A stretch of 64,000 bases of DNA from Rhodococcus sp. OK302 (GCF_002245895.1 NZ_NPJZ01000002.1:558001-622000), one strand, 5' to 3'. Counted from the stretch's first letter, positions 48,953 through 58,292 are shown. The notes: generated by a model not told the origin, from the letters alone. Numbers and translations: made by a program.

Positions 48953-51064
48953 GTGAGCAGAAGTCAGCATGACCCCCTCAAAGACTTTCTCGTCGACCTG
49001 CTGCGCTCGGACGATCCGAAAGGGCGGAGCGGTAAAGCCAAGGAGGCTGCGGTTGGCAAGTACAACCCAACCGCGCCCTTCGCTGTCATCGCAACGGCTT
49101 TCGTGTTCTATGCGCCCCGACTGGTCGAGTTGACGGGGCAGGCACCCGAGAGTCAGGTCGCTACAGTCGCAGCTTCGATTCACGGGTACCGCTGGCTACT
49201 GCTCCTCGCCGCCGTCGTATGGATCGCACTCGACGTCGTGCGGTTCATCTCGCACCGTCACCGCGCCGGACTCGATGCTCAGGTTCGCCAGGCCACCAGT
49301 CATCTTCCGGTCAAGATCGTCGTGGGATTTCCGCCCGGCATCACGGCGTTGCGCAACGCCAAGATCAAGCTGCCTCGCGGTGCGATCATCCGTCCCAAAG
49401 AGATGGACGAATTGACCAGCGCCATACGTGGTTCCGCGAGCCGCCGAACAACGAAATGGACCCACACGATCACTCACGAAGCTCACCGCGATCAGATCGT
49501 CATCACCCGCAAGGAAACCGAACCCGACACCCGATCGCCACGGCACAAGGCCCTCGAACAGGCACTCAAAGACGGACCGCTCAAGGACCCCGTCGTCGCC
49601 GTGGACTGCTACGACGAGGCCGGTGTCGAGATCGGTTTCAAGATCACCTTCACTCCCTCGCTCAACAGTGGCGCGCACGGTTTTCAGAAGAAGGTCGAGG
49701 AGGCGCTCGCAGCCCTGGCCGGCGACCACGAATCGGGTCGTACCTGGGCGACGGACTGGTCCCCGTCCGAGGGTTACCTTGTGATGAGTTTGCGCGCACC
49801 GCTACCCACGCGTGTCGATCATCCACTCGAACTTGTCGACGAGAATCTGCGTCACTTGCCGTATGCGACAGCGGCATCGGATCTGACCATGTTCTGGGAC
49901 ATTTCCACGAAGTCGAACAAGCCGCACTGCCTGATCGTCGGGCCGACCGGCGGCGGTAAGACGTCGGTCATCCGAACCCTGCTCACCGAAGCTGCACGCC
50001 GCGGAATTCCGTTCCTGGGCGTCGATCCGAAAATGATCGAACTCGACGGACTCGAGGGGTATCCCGGCTGCGCCGCGATCGTCTACGACGCGGTTCGCTC
50101 CGCGATGCTCGTGCGCGCGCTGCACTGCGAGATGATGGCCCGCAATCACTACGTGCACGTGAAGAAGATCGAGCCTTCGGAGCTACCGCTCCTGATCACC
50201 GTGCTCGACGAATTCTTCATCCTCTCGGGTAAGTGGCAGCGCCTTGCGAAGACCGGCGACGACGAAACCCGCGAGACGCTCAAGGAACTCGATCCGCTCG
50301 GAGCGTGGGCCGATCTCGCGGTGCTCGCACGATCGGCCGGCATCCGCTTGCTGCTCGGTGTGCAGCGTCCCGACGCCTCCCTGTTCGGCGGTGCATCGGG
50401 TAACGCGCGAGACAACTTCGGCACACGTATTTCGCTCGGCAACCTCTCTCAGGACGGCGCGATGATGCTGTGGGGAGACTCGCAGGTCGGCCGCGAAATC
50501 GACACGTCCGTTCCCGGTCGAGGCGTGGCGTTGGGCAACGACGGCAGCCCGGTGGATGCGCAGATGTGGTGGACCCCGAACGTGGACCCGCATCCGAACA
50601 AGTGGAACCAGCTCTCGAACTCCGAGAAGGCGATCATCAACGGGCTCCGCCCCGAGGTGGAACCGCAGATCGCGTTCTACTCGAAAGAGTTGCGCCAGTT
50701 CGTCGAATCCGAGCGTTCGATGGCCACCGCTGCTCGTGAGCGCGGCTACGCCCCGGAGCCGACGCAGCTCGGCGAGTACCTCACCGATTCCGCTGCTCCC
50801 GCTGCCGCCCCGGACGACGACTTCGACGCGATCCCGGCCCACGCAGTGACCGAAGGAATGACCGTGCTGATCGACGACGGCCACGGAAATGAACACGAGG
50901 CAACCGTCTTCGCCGTGACCGTCATCCGCGCCAAAGACACCGGCGACGTCACCGAAACCACGATCACGTTCAACGGCACCGGACGGGTGAAAAACCACAT
51001 CACCTACGGGCCGCACGAAGTGGTGTTCCTGCCCGAACCGGACAAGGTCCTCGAGACCGTGTGA
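48953..51064 (+). CDS. FtsK/SpoIIIE-type coupling ATPase (TcpA-like)
   Basis: A 703-aa protein. Two N-terminal membrane segments (FAVIATAFVFYAPRLVEL, WLLLLAAVVWIALDVVRF), then a linker domain, then the motor: Walker A IVGPTGGGKTSVIRT near residue 327, Walker B LPLLITVLDEFFILS near 410, and the FtsK region LLGVQRPDASLFGGASGNAR. It would bind and pump DNA to the channel at the inner membrane. AAAGGAG precedes GTG 48953. The first gene of the plus-strand transfer operon. Confidence 0.93.
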   Translation: MSRSQHDPLKDFLVDLLRSDDPKGRSGKAKEAAVGKYNPTAPFAVIATAFVFYAPRLVELTGQAPESQVATVAASIHGYRWLLLLAAVVWIALDVVRFISHRHRAGLDAQVRQATSHLPVKIVVGFPPGITALRNAKIKLPRGAIIRPKEMDELTSAIRGSASRRTTKWTHTITHEAHRDQIVITRKETEPDTRSPRHKALEQALKDGPLKDPVVAVDCYDEAGVEIGFKITFTPSLNSGAHGFQKKVEEALAALAGDHESGRTWATDWSPSEGYLVMSLRAPLPTRVDHPLELVDENLRHLPYATAASDLTMFWDISTKSNKPHCLIVGPTGGGKTSVIRTLLTEAARRGIPFLGVDPKMIELDGLEGYPGCAAIVYDAVRSAMLVRALHCEMMARNHYVHVKKIEPSELPLLITVLDEFFILSGKWQRLAKTGDDETRETLKELDPLGAWADLAVLARSAGIRLLLGVQRPDASLFGGASGNARDNFGTRISLGNLSQDGAMMLWGDSQVGREIDTSVPGRGVALGNDGSPVDAQMWWTPNVDPHPNKWNQLSNSEKAIINGLRPEVEPQIAFYSKELRQFVESERSMATAARERGYAPEPTQLGEYLTDSAAPAAAPDDDFDAIPAHAVTEGMTVLIDDGHGNEHEATVFAVTVIRAKDTGDVTETTITFNGTGRVKNHITYGPHEVVFLPEPDKVLETV

Positions 51065-51120
51065 CCTCCAGACGATCTACCCCCGAAACCCTCCTAACAC
51101 CCCACGAAAGGTCCATCACC

Positions 51121-51477
51121 ATGAGCCGTCGTATCTCCCAGTCGATCACCCCCACCGCCCAGGACATCACGTTGCTTCGTGGTCCCTTCGCGCCGACCAA
51201 GGGAGGTGGGGATCCGGTCATCACCGAACTACGCAAGGTCCTCAAGGACGCCGTACCTGCATGGCTAGCAAAGCTCAGCGAAGAGCAGGAACTGACCCAG
51301 CCGCGCCTCGACGAGATCAAGAGCGCCGTCGCCACCCGACGCCAGATCATCGAGGTTCTGCCCGACGGGAAGGCACGCGACGACGCTCTGGCAGCGCTCG
51401 ACAAAGCCGACACGATCGTCTCGGAAATGGACAACGAATTGTCCGCTGTCGCTGCGTTCAGCGGGACTAGCGCCTGA
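51121..51477 (+). CDS. Small transfer-operon protein
   Basis: A 118-aa soluble helical protein (LRKVLKDAVPAWLAKLSEEQ, IKSAVATRRQIIEVL) with an acidic C-terminal half. AAAGG precedes ATG 51121; the frame is open from 51061. Its stop overlaps the next ATG (TGATG). The coupling to a ParA-like ATPase suggests a partner role. No family was recognised. Confidence 0.7.
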   Translation: MSRRISQSITPTAQDITLLRGPFAPTKGGGDPVITELRKVLKDAVPAWLAKLSEEQELTQPRLDEIKSAVATRRQIIEVLPDGKARDDALAALDKADTIVSEMDNELSAVAAFSGTSA

Positions 51478-52988
51478 TGTCCGCCCTTGCCATCGAGATC
51501 ACCGGCGAGCGGACCGCCGTCGCGCGCGGGGCAGGGGCCGAAGAGGTGGAACTGACCGCCGACAAGGGGCAGTCGATCCACGTTGTGATCGCTCAGTACA
51601 GCCGCAAGCATTCGGCCGAGTCGGGTGCGCCGGTCGAGGTTGTAGTGAACGAAGCAGGTCACACGAAATACCTCACCGTCGAGCCTGACGGGAATGTCAC
51701 AAAGTCGCTTCCCACTGGGCCGATCTCCGCAGTGACCGACGAGTTGCAAGCAGTTCCGGTCGAGGCAGCTCCGGAACCGGTCACGATGTCCGTGGACAAG
51801 ACCTCGCAGCCACAGCAGTCTGAAGTGGCCGAAGAACCAGACGACGAGCCGGGGGTAGCTCCGGTCGAGGTCGCTGAGGAACCGGTCACGATGTCGGTGG
51901 CCCCCATCGGCCACCTGCCGGTTTCCAGTGAACGACCGGTGCGCGGCGACAACCAAGCACGACCCGTGGTCAAATCCCGTCCCCAAAATGAGCGCCCAGC
52001 GAACCCTGCCACCCGACCACGTACGCAGTCGATGCCGACCCGCTCCGCGACGTCGGTGCTCGCAGCTCCAGAGATCACGCCCGGTTCGAGTGAACCCGCT
52101 CGTACGGGCATTCGGGGCCGACTCAACGCCGTCCTGAACCTGGGACTGGCACCGAAACCCGAGTCCGCCGAAATGCGTCAACGCGGCGCAGTCTCCGCGA
52201 TCGCCGGTCCGATTCCGGGGTTCTCGATCGTGACGGTGGCAAACCCGAAAGGGGGAGTCGGCAAGACCCCGATCGCAGTCGGATTGAACGCTGTCATCGC
52301 CCAGCATCGGGGAGCCGGAAGCTCCGTCTGTGCCGAGGTCGCCGAGGTCGGGGGCAGCCTCGCCGACCGCGTCTCCGTCCCGCCGCGCGAGGGTCAGGAT
52401 GTGCTCGCATTGGTTGCAGCCGAGTCAGTGCAACCGGGGAGTATTCGCCCTTCGGAGTTGTCGCGGTATCTGGCTCGTCAGCCCGGCGGCGAAGACATCG
52501 TGGCAGGCACCTTCGACGGCGCAGGCGGGGCCGGTCTGGGATACGACGACGTCGAATCGTTGGCTACCGTCTTGTCCCAGCACCGCGAGGTCCTCATCGC
52601 CGACACCGGCAACAACCGGCTCGCCGGCAGCTGGCAGTGGGCGACCTCGAACGCACATGTCCTCGTCGTTCCGGTGCCGTTGCGCCGCGATGCTGCCGCT
52701 GCCGCACATCGCATGTTGCTCGACCTCGCGGCCACCAGTCGTTCGGACGTTCTCGCCCGCACGATCGTCGTCATTACCGACGGACCGGGAGATGCGCCGA
52801 TGGTCGAAACCGAGGCCGTCGACGCCTTTCTCGAACTCGGCGTACACAAAGTTCTTCGCATGCCGTTCGAGCCGTTGTTCGCTTCGGGTGAGCGGATCGC
52901 GACCTCCCAGCTCCGCTCGACCACGGCGCAATCCCTGACCGTCGTTGCCGGGGCAGTTATCGACCTGATCGCACACGCCGCGCTCTGA
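51477..52988 (+). CDS. ParA/MinD-like ATPase
   Basis: A 503-aa protein. A 50-residue N-terminal domain and a long acidic, Pro/Val-rich linker with repeats (EPVTMSV twice) precede the ATPase at about residue 250 onward. The deviant Walker A is VANPKGGVGKTPIAVG, with Pro in place of the usual Thr/Ser after GKT. Switch II region: REVLIADTGNNRL. Such ATPases in actinobacterial transfer and secretion clusters position or energise the complex. Confidence 0.8.
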   Translation: MSALAIEITGERTAVARGAGAEEVELTADKGQSIHVVIAQYSRKHSAESGAPVEVVVNEAGHTKYLTVEPDGNVTKSLPTGPISAVTDELQAVPVEAAPEPVTMSVDKTSQPQQSEVAEEPDDEPGVAPVEVAEEPVTMSVAPIGHLPVSSERPVRGDNQARPVVKSRPQNERPANPATRPRTQSMPTRSATSVLAAPEITPGSSEPARTGIRGRLNAVLNLGLAPKPESAEMRQRGAVSAIAGPIPGFSIVTVANPKGGVGKTPIAVGLNAVIAQHRGAGSSVCAEVAEVGGSLADRVSVPPREGQDVLALVAAESVQPGSIRPSELSRYLARQPGGEDIVAGTFDGAGGAGLGYDDVESLATVLSQHREVLIADTGNNRLAGSWQWATSNAHVLVVPVPLRRDAAAAAHRMLLDLAATSRSDVLARTIVVITDGPGDAPMVETEAVDAFLELGVHKVLRMPFEPLFASGERIATSQLRSTTAQSLTVVAGAVIDLIAHAAL

Positions 52989-53065
52989 CTCACTGTCGCC
53001 GGGCACCGCCCGTTCGACCTGCGTATCGGCTTCCACCAGCAGTTTCCTCATCGAAAGGCACCACC

Positions 53066-54289
53066 ATGAGTATCGACATCACCGCGGGTAACCGAGCAGC
53101 TCGCCGCGCACAGCAGAGCGGCCGGCACCGTCGCCGCAGCGTCGCACGTCAGGGCGCTGTCGCTGTCGTCGCTTGCGCAGCGGTCGCGGCCGGCGTCGCC
53201 CTCGCACCGTCGGCGATGGCCGCACCAGGGCAGGCCGGCATCACCGACGGAGGTGGACAGGCCGGCATCTCACAGGGCGGCGGCCAGTCCGGTGTCACCG
53301 CCGAAGCTCCCGCGCCGGCTCCTGTCGCTCCTGCGCAGCCCGCGCCGACCTACTGGGTCGAACCGCCCGCGCAGTACCAGAACATCACGTACCAGCCACT
53401 GCCGAACTACAACTACAACACCAACACCTACCAGGCACCGTCCGACTACAGCGTCGCCCCGATCGACTACGGCCAGATCCACCTTCCCGGCCAGGTCGAG
53501 ATCGTCGCACCGATCATCGCGCCGAAGGAAAAGGGTCGCGTCGGTGACTGGGTCTTCGATCAGCCGAACTGGGTATCCGATCAGGATCTCGCCCGCACCA
53601 ACGGCACCAGCGCGGTCATCGAGAGTCAGGTGTCGACCTTCTACGCCTCGATCGGTATCCCGGTCGATCGTGCGAGCCGGATCGCCGCCGCGCAGTTGGC
53701 CGGTGGAGCCGGTGGAGCGTTGGCCGGTGCCACAGCGCTGGGCGTGCCCGCAGCAACGGTAGGCGGGTTGATCGGAGGAACGATCGGCGGAACGTCCGCC
53801 CTCGGATTGTTCAGCCCCATGCTGACGCCGATCGGAGCTGTGCCCGCAGGGGTAGTGGGTACGGCCACCGGAGCAGGTATCGGTGCAGCGGTTCTGGGAG
53901 TTCCCGCAGCGGCGATCGGCGCAGTCGGCGGCGGCATCGCAGGCGTTGCAGCTGCAACCGCATACGGCGCAGGCGAACTCGGGGTGCCCGTCGACGTCGA
54001 GGTCCCCGACGTCGACCAGACCGCAGTGACGACACAGACGCAGAACGTCCTCACCGAGTGGGAGAACTCCGGCCCCATCGGACAGGTCGTAGCCACTACC
54101 GTTCGCGACACCGTCGCCGCCGCACCCGCGATCGATGCGCAGGTCCGCGGCTTCGTTGCCGTGCAGCCCGGTGGTCAGGCGGTCATCGAGCAGGTCGATG
54201 CCGCCCTGACCGACTACCTGAACAACGCGTCGCCGGGTCTGGCATCGACGCTGATCAGCCAGGCAATCGGTGCGGGCGCACACGCATAA
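53066..54289 (+). CDS. Exported protein with glycine-zipper region
   Basis: A 407-aa protein. Basic start with twin Arg (RRRSVARQGAVAVV), signal peptide ending PSAMAAP, Gly/Gln-rich repeats (DGGGQAGISQGGGQSG), a Tyr/Asn-rich part (YQPLPNYNYNTNTYQAPSDY), and a glycine-zipper-type hydrophobic region (AQLAGGAGGALAGATALGVP). Such helices can form multimers in membranes. It could be the surface or outer-envelope component of the transfer machine. AAAGGC precedes the ATG. Confidence 0.75.
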   Translation: MSIDITAGNRAARRAQQSGRHRRRSVARQGAVAVVACAAVAAGVALAPSAMAAPGQAGITDGGGQAGISQGGGQSGVTAEAPAPAPVAPAQPAPTYWVEPPAQYQNITYQPLPNYNYNTNTYQAPSDYSVAPIDYGQIHLPGQVEIVAPIIAPKEKGRVGDWVFDQPNWVSDQDLARTNGTSAVIESQVSTFYASIGIPVDRASRIAAAQLAGGAGGALAGATALGVPAATVGGLIGGTIGGTSALGLFSPMLTPIGAVPAGVVGTATGAGIGAAVLGVPAAAIGAVGGGIAGVAAATAYGAGELGVPVDVEVPDVDQTAVTTQTQNVLTEWENSGPIGQVVATTVRDTVAAAPAIDAQVRGFVAVQPGGQAVIEQVDAALTDYLNNASPGLASTLISQAIGAGAHA

Positions 54290-54311
54290 GCCCCGCAAAA
54301 GTCGGACAGCT

Positions 54312-54351
54312 CGATCAGGGCGGGCGACACACTCGCTGCCCGCCCTGATCG
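54312..54351 (+). terminator. Hairpin after the exported-protein gene
   Basis: CGATCAGGGCGGGC and GCCCGCCCTGATCG, perfect 14-bp arms with a 12-nt loop. No T-run follows, so it may attenuate rather than stop the operon. Confidence 0.75.
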
Positions 54352-54391
54352 GCCAACGGCAATGACAACGACGAAAGGTGGGTGCGCAGAC

Positions 54392-55117
54392 ATGAAGCCA
54401 ATTCTGAGCACGAAGACGACGAGGCATCCGGCAGTGATCGACACACTCGGCGGCGCACCCACCGGGGCACCGCACGCCGCCCGAACCACAGCCAACTCAC
54501 CCAAGACATTCAAGGCCCCGAAGGCCACTACAGCGCCGAAGGCACCAAAGGCCCCGAAAGCGCCACGCCCGCCGAAGGATGAGCCGCCCCGACGGTCCTA
54601 CCGACTGCAATACGCAGCAGCGCTACTGCTGGTCACAGCTCTGCTCGGCTGGTTCCTGGTGCGCGTGTTCTCCGGATCCGACACCCCCGCGCCGACACTC
54701 GCCGCCGACGACGGGGCAGCTCCCACCTCGATGCCGGCCCTGGCCGTCACCCCGCCGGCCACCACCACCGAACCGGCCGCCGACCCCAGTGCATGCCGAA
54801 CCGACCAAGGCGATCAGAAAAGCGGCGCCGGCGTCATCGCAGCCTTCGAGCACGCCTACTACGTCACCCGCTCCGGAGACGCCGTTCGTGCACTGGCCAC
54901 CCCCGATTCGCCTCTGCCGCTCGCGGACAAGATCAAAGGCGGAATCGATTCCGTCCCAGCAGGAACCACCCATTGTGTGCGGATCACGACGATCACCGAC
55001 CGCGTCTACTCCGTCGTGATCGCCGAAATGCGCCCCGGCCAAGAGCCAGGTCAGTTCTCGCAGACGATCACCACCAAGGACATCGACGGCCGCTGGTTCG
55101 TCGACAGCATCAGCTGA
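54392..55117 (+). CDS. Membrane-anchored exported protein of the transfer operon
   Basis: A 241-aa protein. A cytoplasmic Lys/Pro/Ala-rich head (APKAPKAPKAPRPPKDEPPR), one membrane segment (YAAALLLVTALLGWFLVRVF), a Pro/Thr linker and an exported domain ending TKDIDGRWFVDSIS. That ending resembles the protein at 38794-39396, so both may be paired envelope subunits. AAAGGTGGG precedes ATG 54392; an earlier ATG at 54362 lacks a site. Confidence 0.75.
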   Translation: MKPILSTKTTRHPAVIDTLGGAPTGAPHAARTTANSPKTFKAPKATTAPKAPKAPKAPRPPKDEPPRRSYRLQYAAALLLVTALLGWFLVRVFSGSDTPAPTLAADDGAAPTSMPALAVTPPATTTEPAADPSACRTDQGDQKSGAGVIAAFEHAYYVTRSGDAVRALATPDSPLPLADKIKGGIDSVPAGTTHCVRITTITDRVYSVVIAEMRPGQEPGQFSQTITTKDIDGRWFVDSIS

Positions 55118-55158
55118 CCCACGACCGCGACGACATTCTTTTAAGAGAGACGAACCCA

Positions 55159-55686
55159 ATGAATCACTCTGCCAACCGAACCCGCCGCGCCGTAACTGTC
55201 GCGGTCGCCGCCGTCGGGGTCCTTGCCGTGTTGACCGCATGTGGGAGCGATGACAGTCGCGCAGCTGCCGGTGTGTCCGCGTCCACCAGTGGCACGGTCG
55301 TCACCGACTCCACCGACGATCTCGGCAGCATCATCATCGGCTGGGGTGAAAAGCACTCCGACACCGAGATCACGACCCCGAAACCCGAGGACGTCACCGC
55401 TCGGTGCACCGGAACAGGTGAGAACCTCGTCGTGAACATCTCGTCACCGAACGGCTGGAAGATCAAGGCATCCAACCCTTCTCAAGTGCTTTCCGTCGAG
55501 AACGCCGAGCAGGACCTGTCGGGTGACATTGATACCGCCAACCAGTTTCTCGAAGCCCTGCACTCGGTCGACTGGTCGCAGCCAGGTCAGGTCGACATCG
55601 CGGCTACCGCCGACGCGCCGGCCGACTGGAACTCGCCCTACGGAATGGGTCGCGTTTACCTGTCGCTGCACGTCGACTGCAACTGA
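55159..55686 (+). CDS. Lipoprotein, last gene of the plus transfer operon
   Basis: A 175-aa lipoprotein with lipobox LTAC at about residues 24-27. A mature domain with two Cys (TARCTGTGEN, LHVDCN) probably forms one disulphide. AAGAGAGACG precedes ATG 55159. No family was recognised. A perfect hairpin stands 70 nt after its stop. Confidence 0.7.
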   Translation: MNHSANRTRRAVTVAVAAVGVLAVLTACGSDDSRAAAGVSASTSGTVVTDSTDDLGSIIIGWGEKHSDTEITTPKPEDVTARCTGTGENLVVNISSPNGWKIKASNPSQVLSVENAEQDLSGDIDTANQFLEALHSVDWSQPGQVDIAATADAPADWNSPYGMGRVYLSLHVDCN

Positions 55687-55754
55687 CAGGTGACGTCTCG
55701 TCTGCCGCCTTGACGCAGGTTGCAATAAGAATTTCCGTCACTCAAACTGCTTCA

Positions 55755-55792
55755 CCGATGCCCCGGCCCGAATGATGTCGCCGGGGCATCGG
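55755..55792 (+). terminator. Terminator of the plus transfer operon
   Basis: CCGATGCCCCGG and CCGGGGCATCGG, perfect 12-bp arms, 14-nt loop. Confidence 0.8.
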
Positions 55793-55928
55793 CGTGTCCG
55801 GACTCGACTGCTGCGCGCACCGAAAAGCGCCGCCACGCAGTGTGTTCACGGTCGGTCCTGTTAACTGCACTAAAACGGGAGCCGTGAAGCGTGAACCAAG
55901 TCTCAGGGATCGACAATTACCCGTCGCA

Positions 55929-56330
55929 TCACTCATTCCTAGAACGCCCTAGCTCCGTATCGACCATGTCCGCAGCATCGTTGAGTCCCAGCCCACTGTG
56001 CTGCTCACGAAGCGATTTGATCGCGGCAATCCGGTTTGAGGTCACCGCAATCGCTGCCTGTACATCCCCCACTGGTACATCAGCCGGATCGATCCAGCCG
56101 ACAAGACTGCTGCGCACCGGTTTGTTCCGATTCCTCCAGTGCCGCACCGCAAACACAACAAATCCAACAGTAGCGATGGCCCAGATCCCCAGGTCCACCC
56201 AATCCCTCCCCGACCGGGATGCCGACGTGACGTCACTGATGTTCCCCGGGCCGAGCAGGATCAGCAGAATCGCTCCTACCGTGTAGGACCACCGCTCAAG
56301 GCGTTCGCTCTCGTACCATCTTGCGGACAT
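55929..56330 (-). CDS. Membrane protein, hypothetical
   Basis: 133 residues from ATG 56330: a polar start (MSARWYESERLERWS), two membrane segments (YTVGAILLILLGPGNI and LGIWAIATVGFVVFAVRHW), then a soluble helical tail (NRIAAIKSLREQHSG, LNDAADMVD). Earlier ATGs at 56351 and beyond lie in the same frame. No family was recognised. It is convergent with the plus transfer operon. Confidence 0.6.
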   Translation of the reverse strand: MSARWYESERLERWSYTVGAILLILLGPGNISDVTSASRSGRDWVDLGIWAIATVGFVVFAVRHWRNRNKPVRSSLVGWIDPADVPVGDVQAAIAVTSNRIAAIKSLREQHSGLGLNDAADMVDTELGRSRNE

Positions 56331-56431
56331 CAACCGATGATTGCACGACATCCGAACCGCACAACACTGATACCGATATCCATTCACGAAATCGCGGCGT
56401 GGTGCAGAGAAGTAGGGAATGAGCGTTGTGG

Positions 56432-56668
56432 TTAGTCCTGTGGTCGTTTGATGTCGCTGCGTGAGCCTTGGCCAGGCCGGTTGCGGATCCATTCGAGGAT
56501 TTCTTCGCGGTCGTAGACCGGGGTCCGTCCGAACTTGTCGACTGGAGCCGGGGCTTGGCCGCGATGAACGTAGGCGCGGAAGGTGGCGTTACTGTATTCG
56601 ACCCCGGTCTCCGCTTTGATCAGTTCTATGCACTCCTGCGTGGTGAGAAGGTCGTCGCGGGTAGTCAT
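56432..56668 (-). CDS. Excisionase/AlpA-like HTH protein
   Basis: A 78-aa helix-turn-helix protein: LLTTQECIELIKAETGVEYS, FRAYVHRGQAPAPVDKFGRT, PVYDREEILEWI. This is the HTH_17/MerR-like pattern of excisionases and small plasmid repressors. The palindrome TACAACGTGGAGTTGTA lies 72 nt upstream. It is the best candidate in the window for the repressor that binds these palindromes, but this is inference. Confidence 0.8.
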   Translation of the reverse strand: MTTRDDLLTTQECIELIKAETGVEYSNATFRAYVHRGQAPAPVDKFGRTPVYDREEILEWIRNRPGQGSRSDIKRPQD

Positions 56669-56740
56669 GTCAGATCTCCGGTGATGTCGGGTCCGAGGGT
56701 ATCGGAGTGTCGGTGTAGTGGGTTCCCACTACCAAGACCT

Positions 56741-56757
56741 TACAACGTGGAGTTGTA
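56741..56757. promoter_or_regulatory. Palindromic operator, copy 1
   Basis: TACAACGTGGAGTTGTA, in the promoter of the HTH gene. On the minus strand GTTGTAAGGT gives the -10. Confidence 0.75.
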
Positions 56758-56798
56758 TTCGGGGAAATTTCCAACGAGCACGTCGGCGCTTGCAACCT

Positions 56799-56815
56799 TG
56801 CAACGTCACGTTGTA
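56799..56815. promoter_or_regulatory. Palindromic operator, copy 2
   Basis: TGCAACGTCACGTTGTA between -35 TTGCAA (56790-56795) and -10 TATAGT (56814-56819) of the DUF3560 gene. Confidence 0.85.
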
Positions 56816-56941
56816 TAGTTTGGAGGTAGCCAACCCGAGCAAGGGAACGCGATCCGGCCAAGCCGGCACAGCCGAAGTGCATCCACCGCGGCCTTCCCGA
56901 TTGCTGCTCACTCTCATCTTCTCGTGAACGGAGAATCACTC

Positions 56942-57955
56942 ATGGCATTGGTCATCAGTCACGCAGCCGCCGAAGGAACCCTTATCGAAGGAACGAGCAA
57001 GGGGGACAACAGCATTCCGATACTCAAGCTGAACGGCTGGCGCTGGTCTCGCAACTTGGGCAGCTGGTACATCCAGCGTTCCCGAGATACCGCCCCGAAG
57101 TGGCACATCATCAACTCGACTGCAGAAGCCCTGCGCGCCGCCGGCTTCACCGTCGACGTTGACGTCGACGACACGTACCGGACCACCGCCGAGGTCGAAG
57201 CCGACAAGATCGCCCGCCAGGAAGACCGCGTCGGCGCACTGACCGACAAGGCTCACACCCTCGCCGTACGCGAAGACGCCGCTGATCAGCGCGCCCACGA
57301 ATTGGCGGATCGCGTCCCCTTCGGGCAGCCGATTCTGGTCGATCACTACAGCGCCCCGGCAATGCGCAAGCATTACGAGAAGGTGCACATGGCATCTCGG
57401 GATGCGATCGACGCGTACCGGGCGACGCAGCGCGCGGCAGGGCGCGCCGACGCCGCAGCGAAGACCACCGAATACCGCTACAACCCGAACGTCGTCGCAC
57501 GCCGCATCGAGAAGCTCAAGGCTGACCAGCGCCGCACTCAGCGCTCGATCGACGGCCACACGCGCACGCTCTTCGTGCATGACGGCGTCAAGCACGTCGA
57601 AGCCCATGACGCCGCCACCGGCACCTATCGCGAGAACCTCGAACGCGAAAGCGGCCACCTGCTCGATCAGATCGAATTCTGGTCCGGCGTCTACGACCAG
57701 CTCGTCGACGACGGTGCTGCCGTCGCCTACAGTCGCGAGGTCATCACCAAGGGTGACCACATCACCTACGACGGCAGAAGCTGGCACCAGGTCGTCCGCG
57801 TCAACACCAAAAGCGTGAGCATCCCGTCCATCGTCGGCGGCAGCTGGACCGACAAGGTGCTTTACATCAACATCCGCGCTCTGCGCGACGACAAGGCGCA
57901 ACCGGTCGCCATTGTCGACGGCGCACGCCAGGTGGCGGTGCCCGAGAATGCCTGA
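56942..57955 (+). CDS. DUF3560 domain protein
   Basis: A 337-aa soluble protein. The N-terminal 60 residues (MALVISHAAAEGTLIEGTSK, GWRWSRNLGSWYIQRSRD) and the coiled Arg/Ala/Asp-rich middle match DUF3560 proteins of plasmids and phages. AHTLAVREDAADQRAHELAD and HYSAPAMRKHYEKVHMASRD are in the conserved part. CGGAG precedes ATG 56942. It is driven by a promoter that contains the palindrome. Function unknown; such genes often lie in the leading region of conjugative plasmids. Confidence 0.8.
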   Translation: MALVISHAAAEGTLIEGTSKGDNSIPILKLNGWRWSRNLGSWYIQRSRDTAPKWHIINSTAEALRAAGFTVDVDVDDTYRTTAEVEADKIARQEDRVGALTDKAHTLAVREDAADQRAHELADRVPFGQPILVDHYSAPAMRKHYEKVHMASRDAIDAYRATQRAAGRADAAAKTTEYRYNPNVVARRIEKLKADQRRTQRSIDGHTRTLFVHDGVKHVEAHDAATGTYRENLERESGHLLDQIEFWSGVYDQLVDDGAAVAYSREVITKGDHITYDGRSWHQVVRVNTKSVSIPSIVGGSWTDKVLYINIRALRDDKAQPVAIVDGARQVAVPENA

Positions 57956-58082
57956 AAAGCGCAGCACGTCAAAGGAACCGCCTTCCTCGATTGCATCGCT
58001 CGCGTACGTCGCCGAACTCGCAGCCTTCGTGTTACTGGTCTGCGGGCTCGGGGTAGTGCTCACCGGCATCGGGAGGGCGTGA
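57948..58082 (+). CDS. 44-aa membrane peptide
   Basis: ATG 57948 overlaps the end of the DUF3560 gene. Polar start (MPEKRSTSKEPPSSIAS) and one membrane segment (LAAFVLLVCGLGVVLTGIG). Its stop overlaps the next tiny frame (TGATG). Coupling and hydrophobicity are the support. Confidence 0.5.
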   Translation: MPEKRSTSKEPPSSIASLAYVAELAAFVLLVCGLGVVLTGIGRA

Positions 58083-58147
58083 TGATCGTCGATCTGATCG
58101 AACTCCTACGGATCGCCTGGGCGCTGATCGAGTTCTGGGTGATCTGA
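58082..58147 (+). CDS. 21-aa hydrophobic peptide
   Basis: MIVDLIELLRIAWALIEFWV then one Ile and stop. ATG 58082 overlaps the previous stop. An amphipathic or membrane peptide, followed closely by a terminator. Could be a real micro-protein, but support is thin. Confidence 0.35.
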   Translation: MIVDLIELLRIAWALIEFWVI

Positions 58148-58160
58148 GATGACGTGAACG

Positions 58161-58201
58161 AGAAGAGGCCGCACATCCCTCCGATGTGCGACCTCTTCTT
58201 T
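58161..58201 (+). terminator. Terminator of the DUF3560 operon
   Basis: AAGAGGCCGCACATC and GATGTGCGACCTCTTC, one mismatch, 5-nt loop, followed by TTT. Confidence 0.88.
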
Positions 58202-58292
58202 CGCTCACACAGGCGATGGGAGCCACGTTTCTGCGGCCGGATCTAGTCTTGGCAGACAATCGCCCGGCCGAGTCGCCGCTACGCTCGGCGCC

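Noticed and set aside
48648..48956. 102-aa plus-strand frame whose stop overlaps the FtsK-type start
   Set aside because: It runs through the promoter box and has no ribosome site or natural composition; the overlap is probably chance.
50183..51016. 277-aa minus-strand frame inside the FtsK-type gene
   Set aside because: Shadow; the Walker motifs are on the plus strand.
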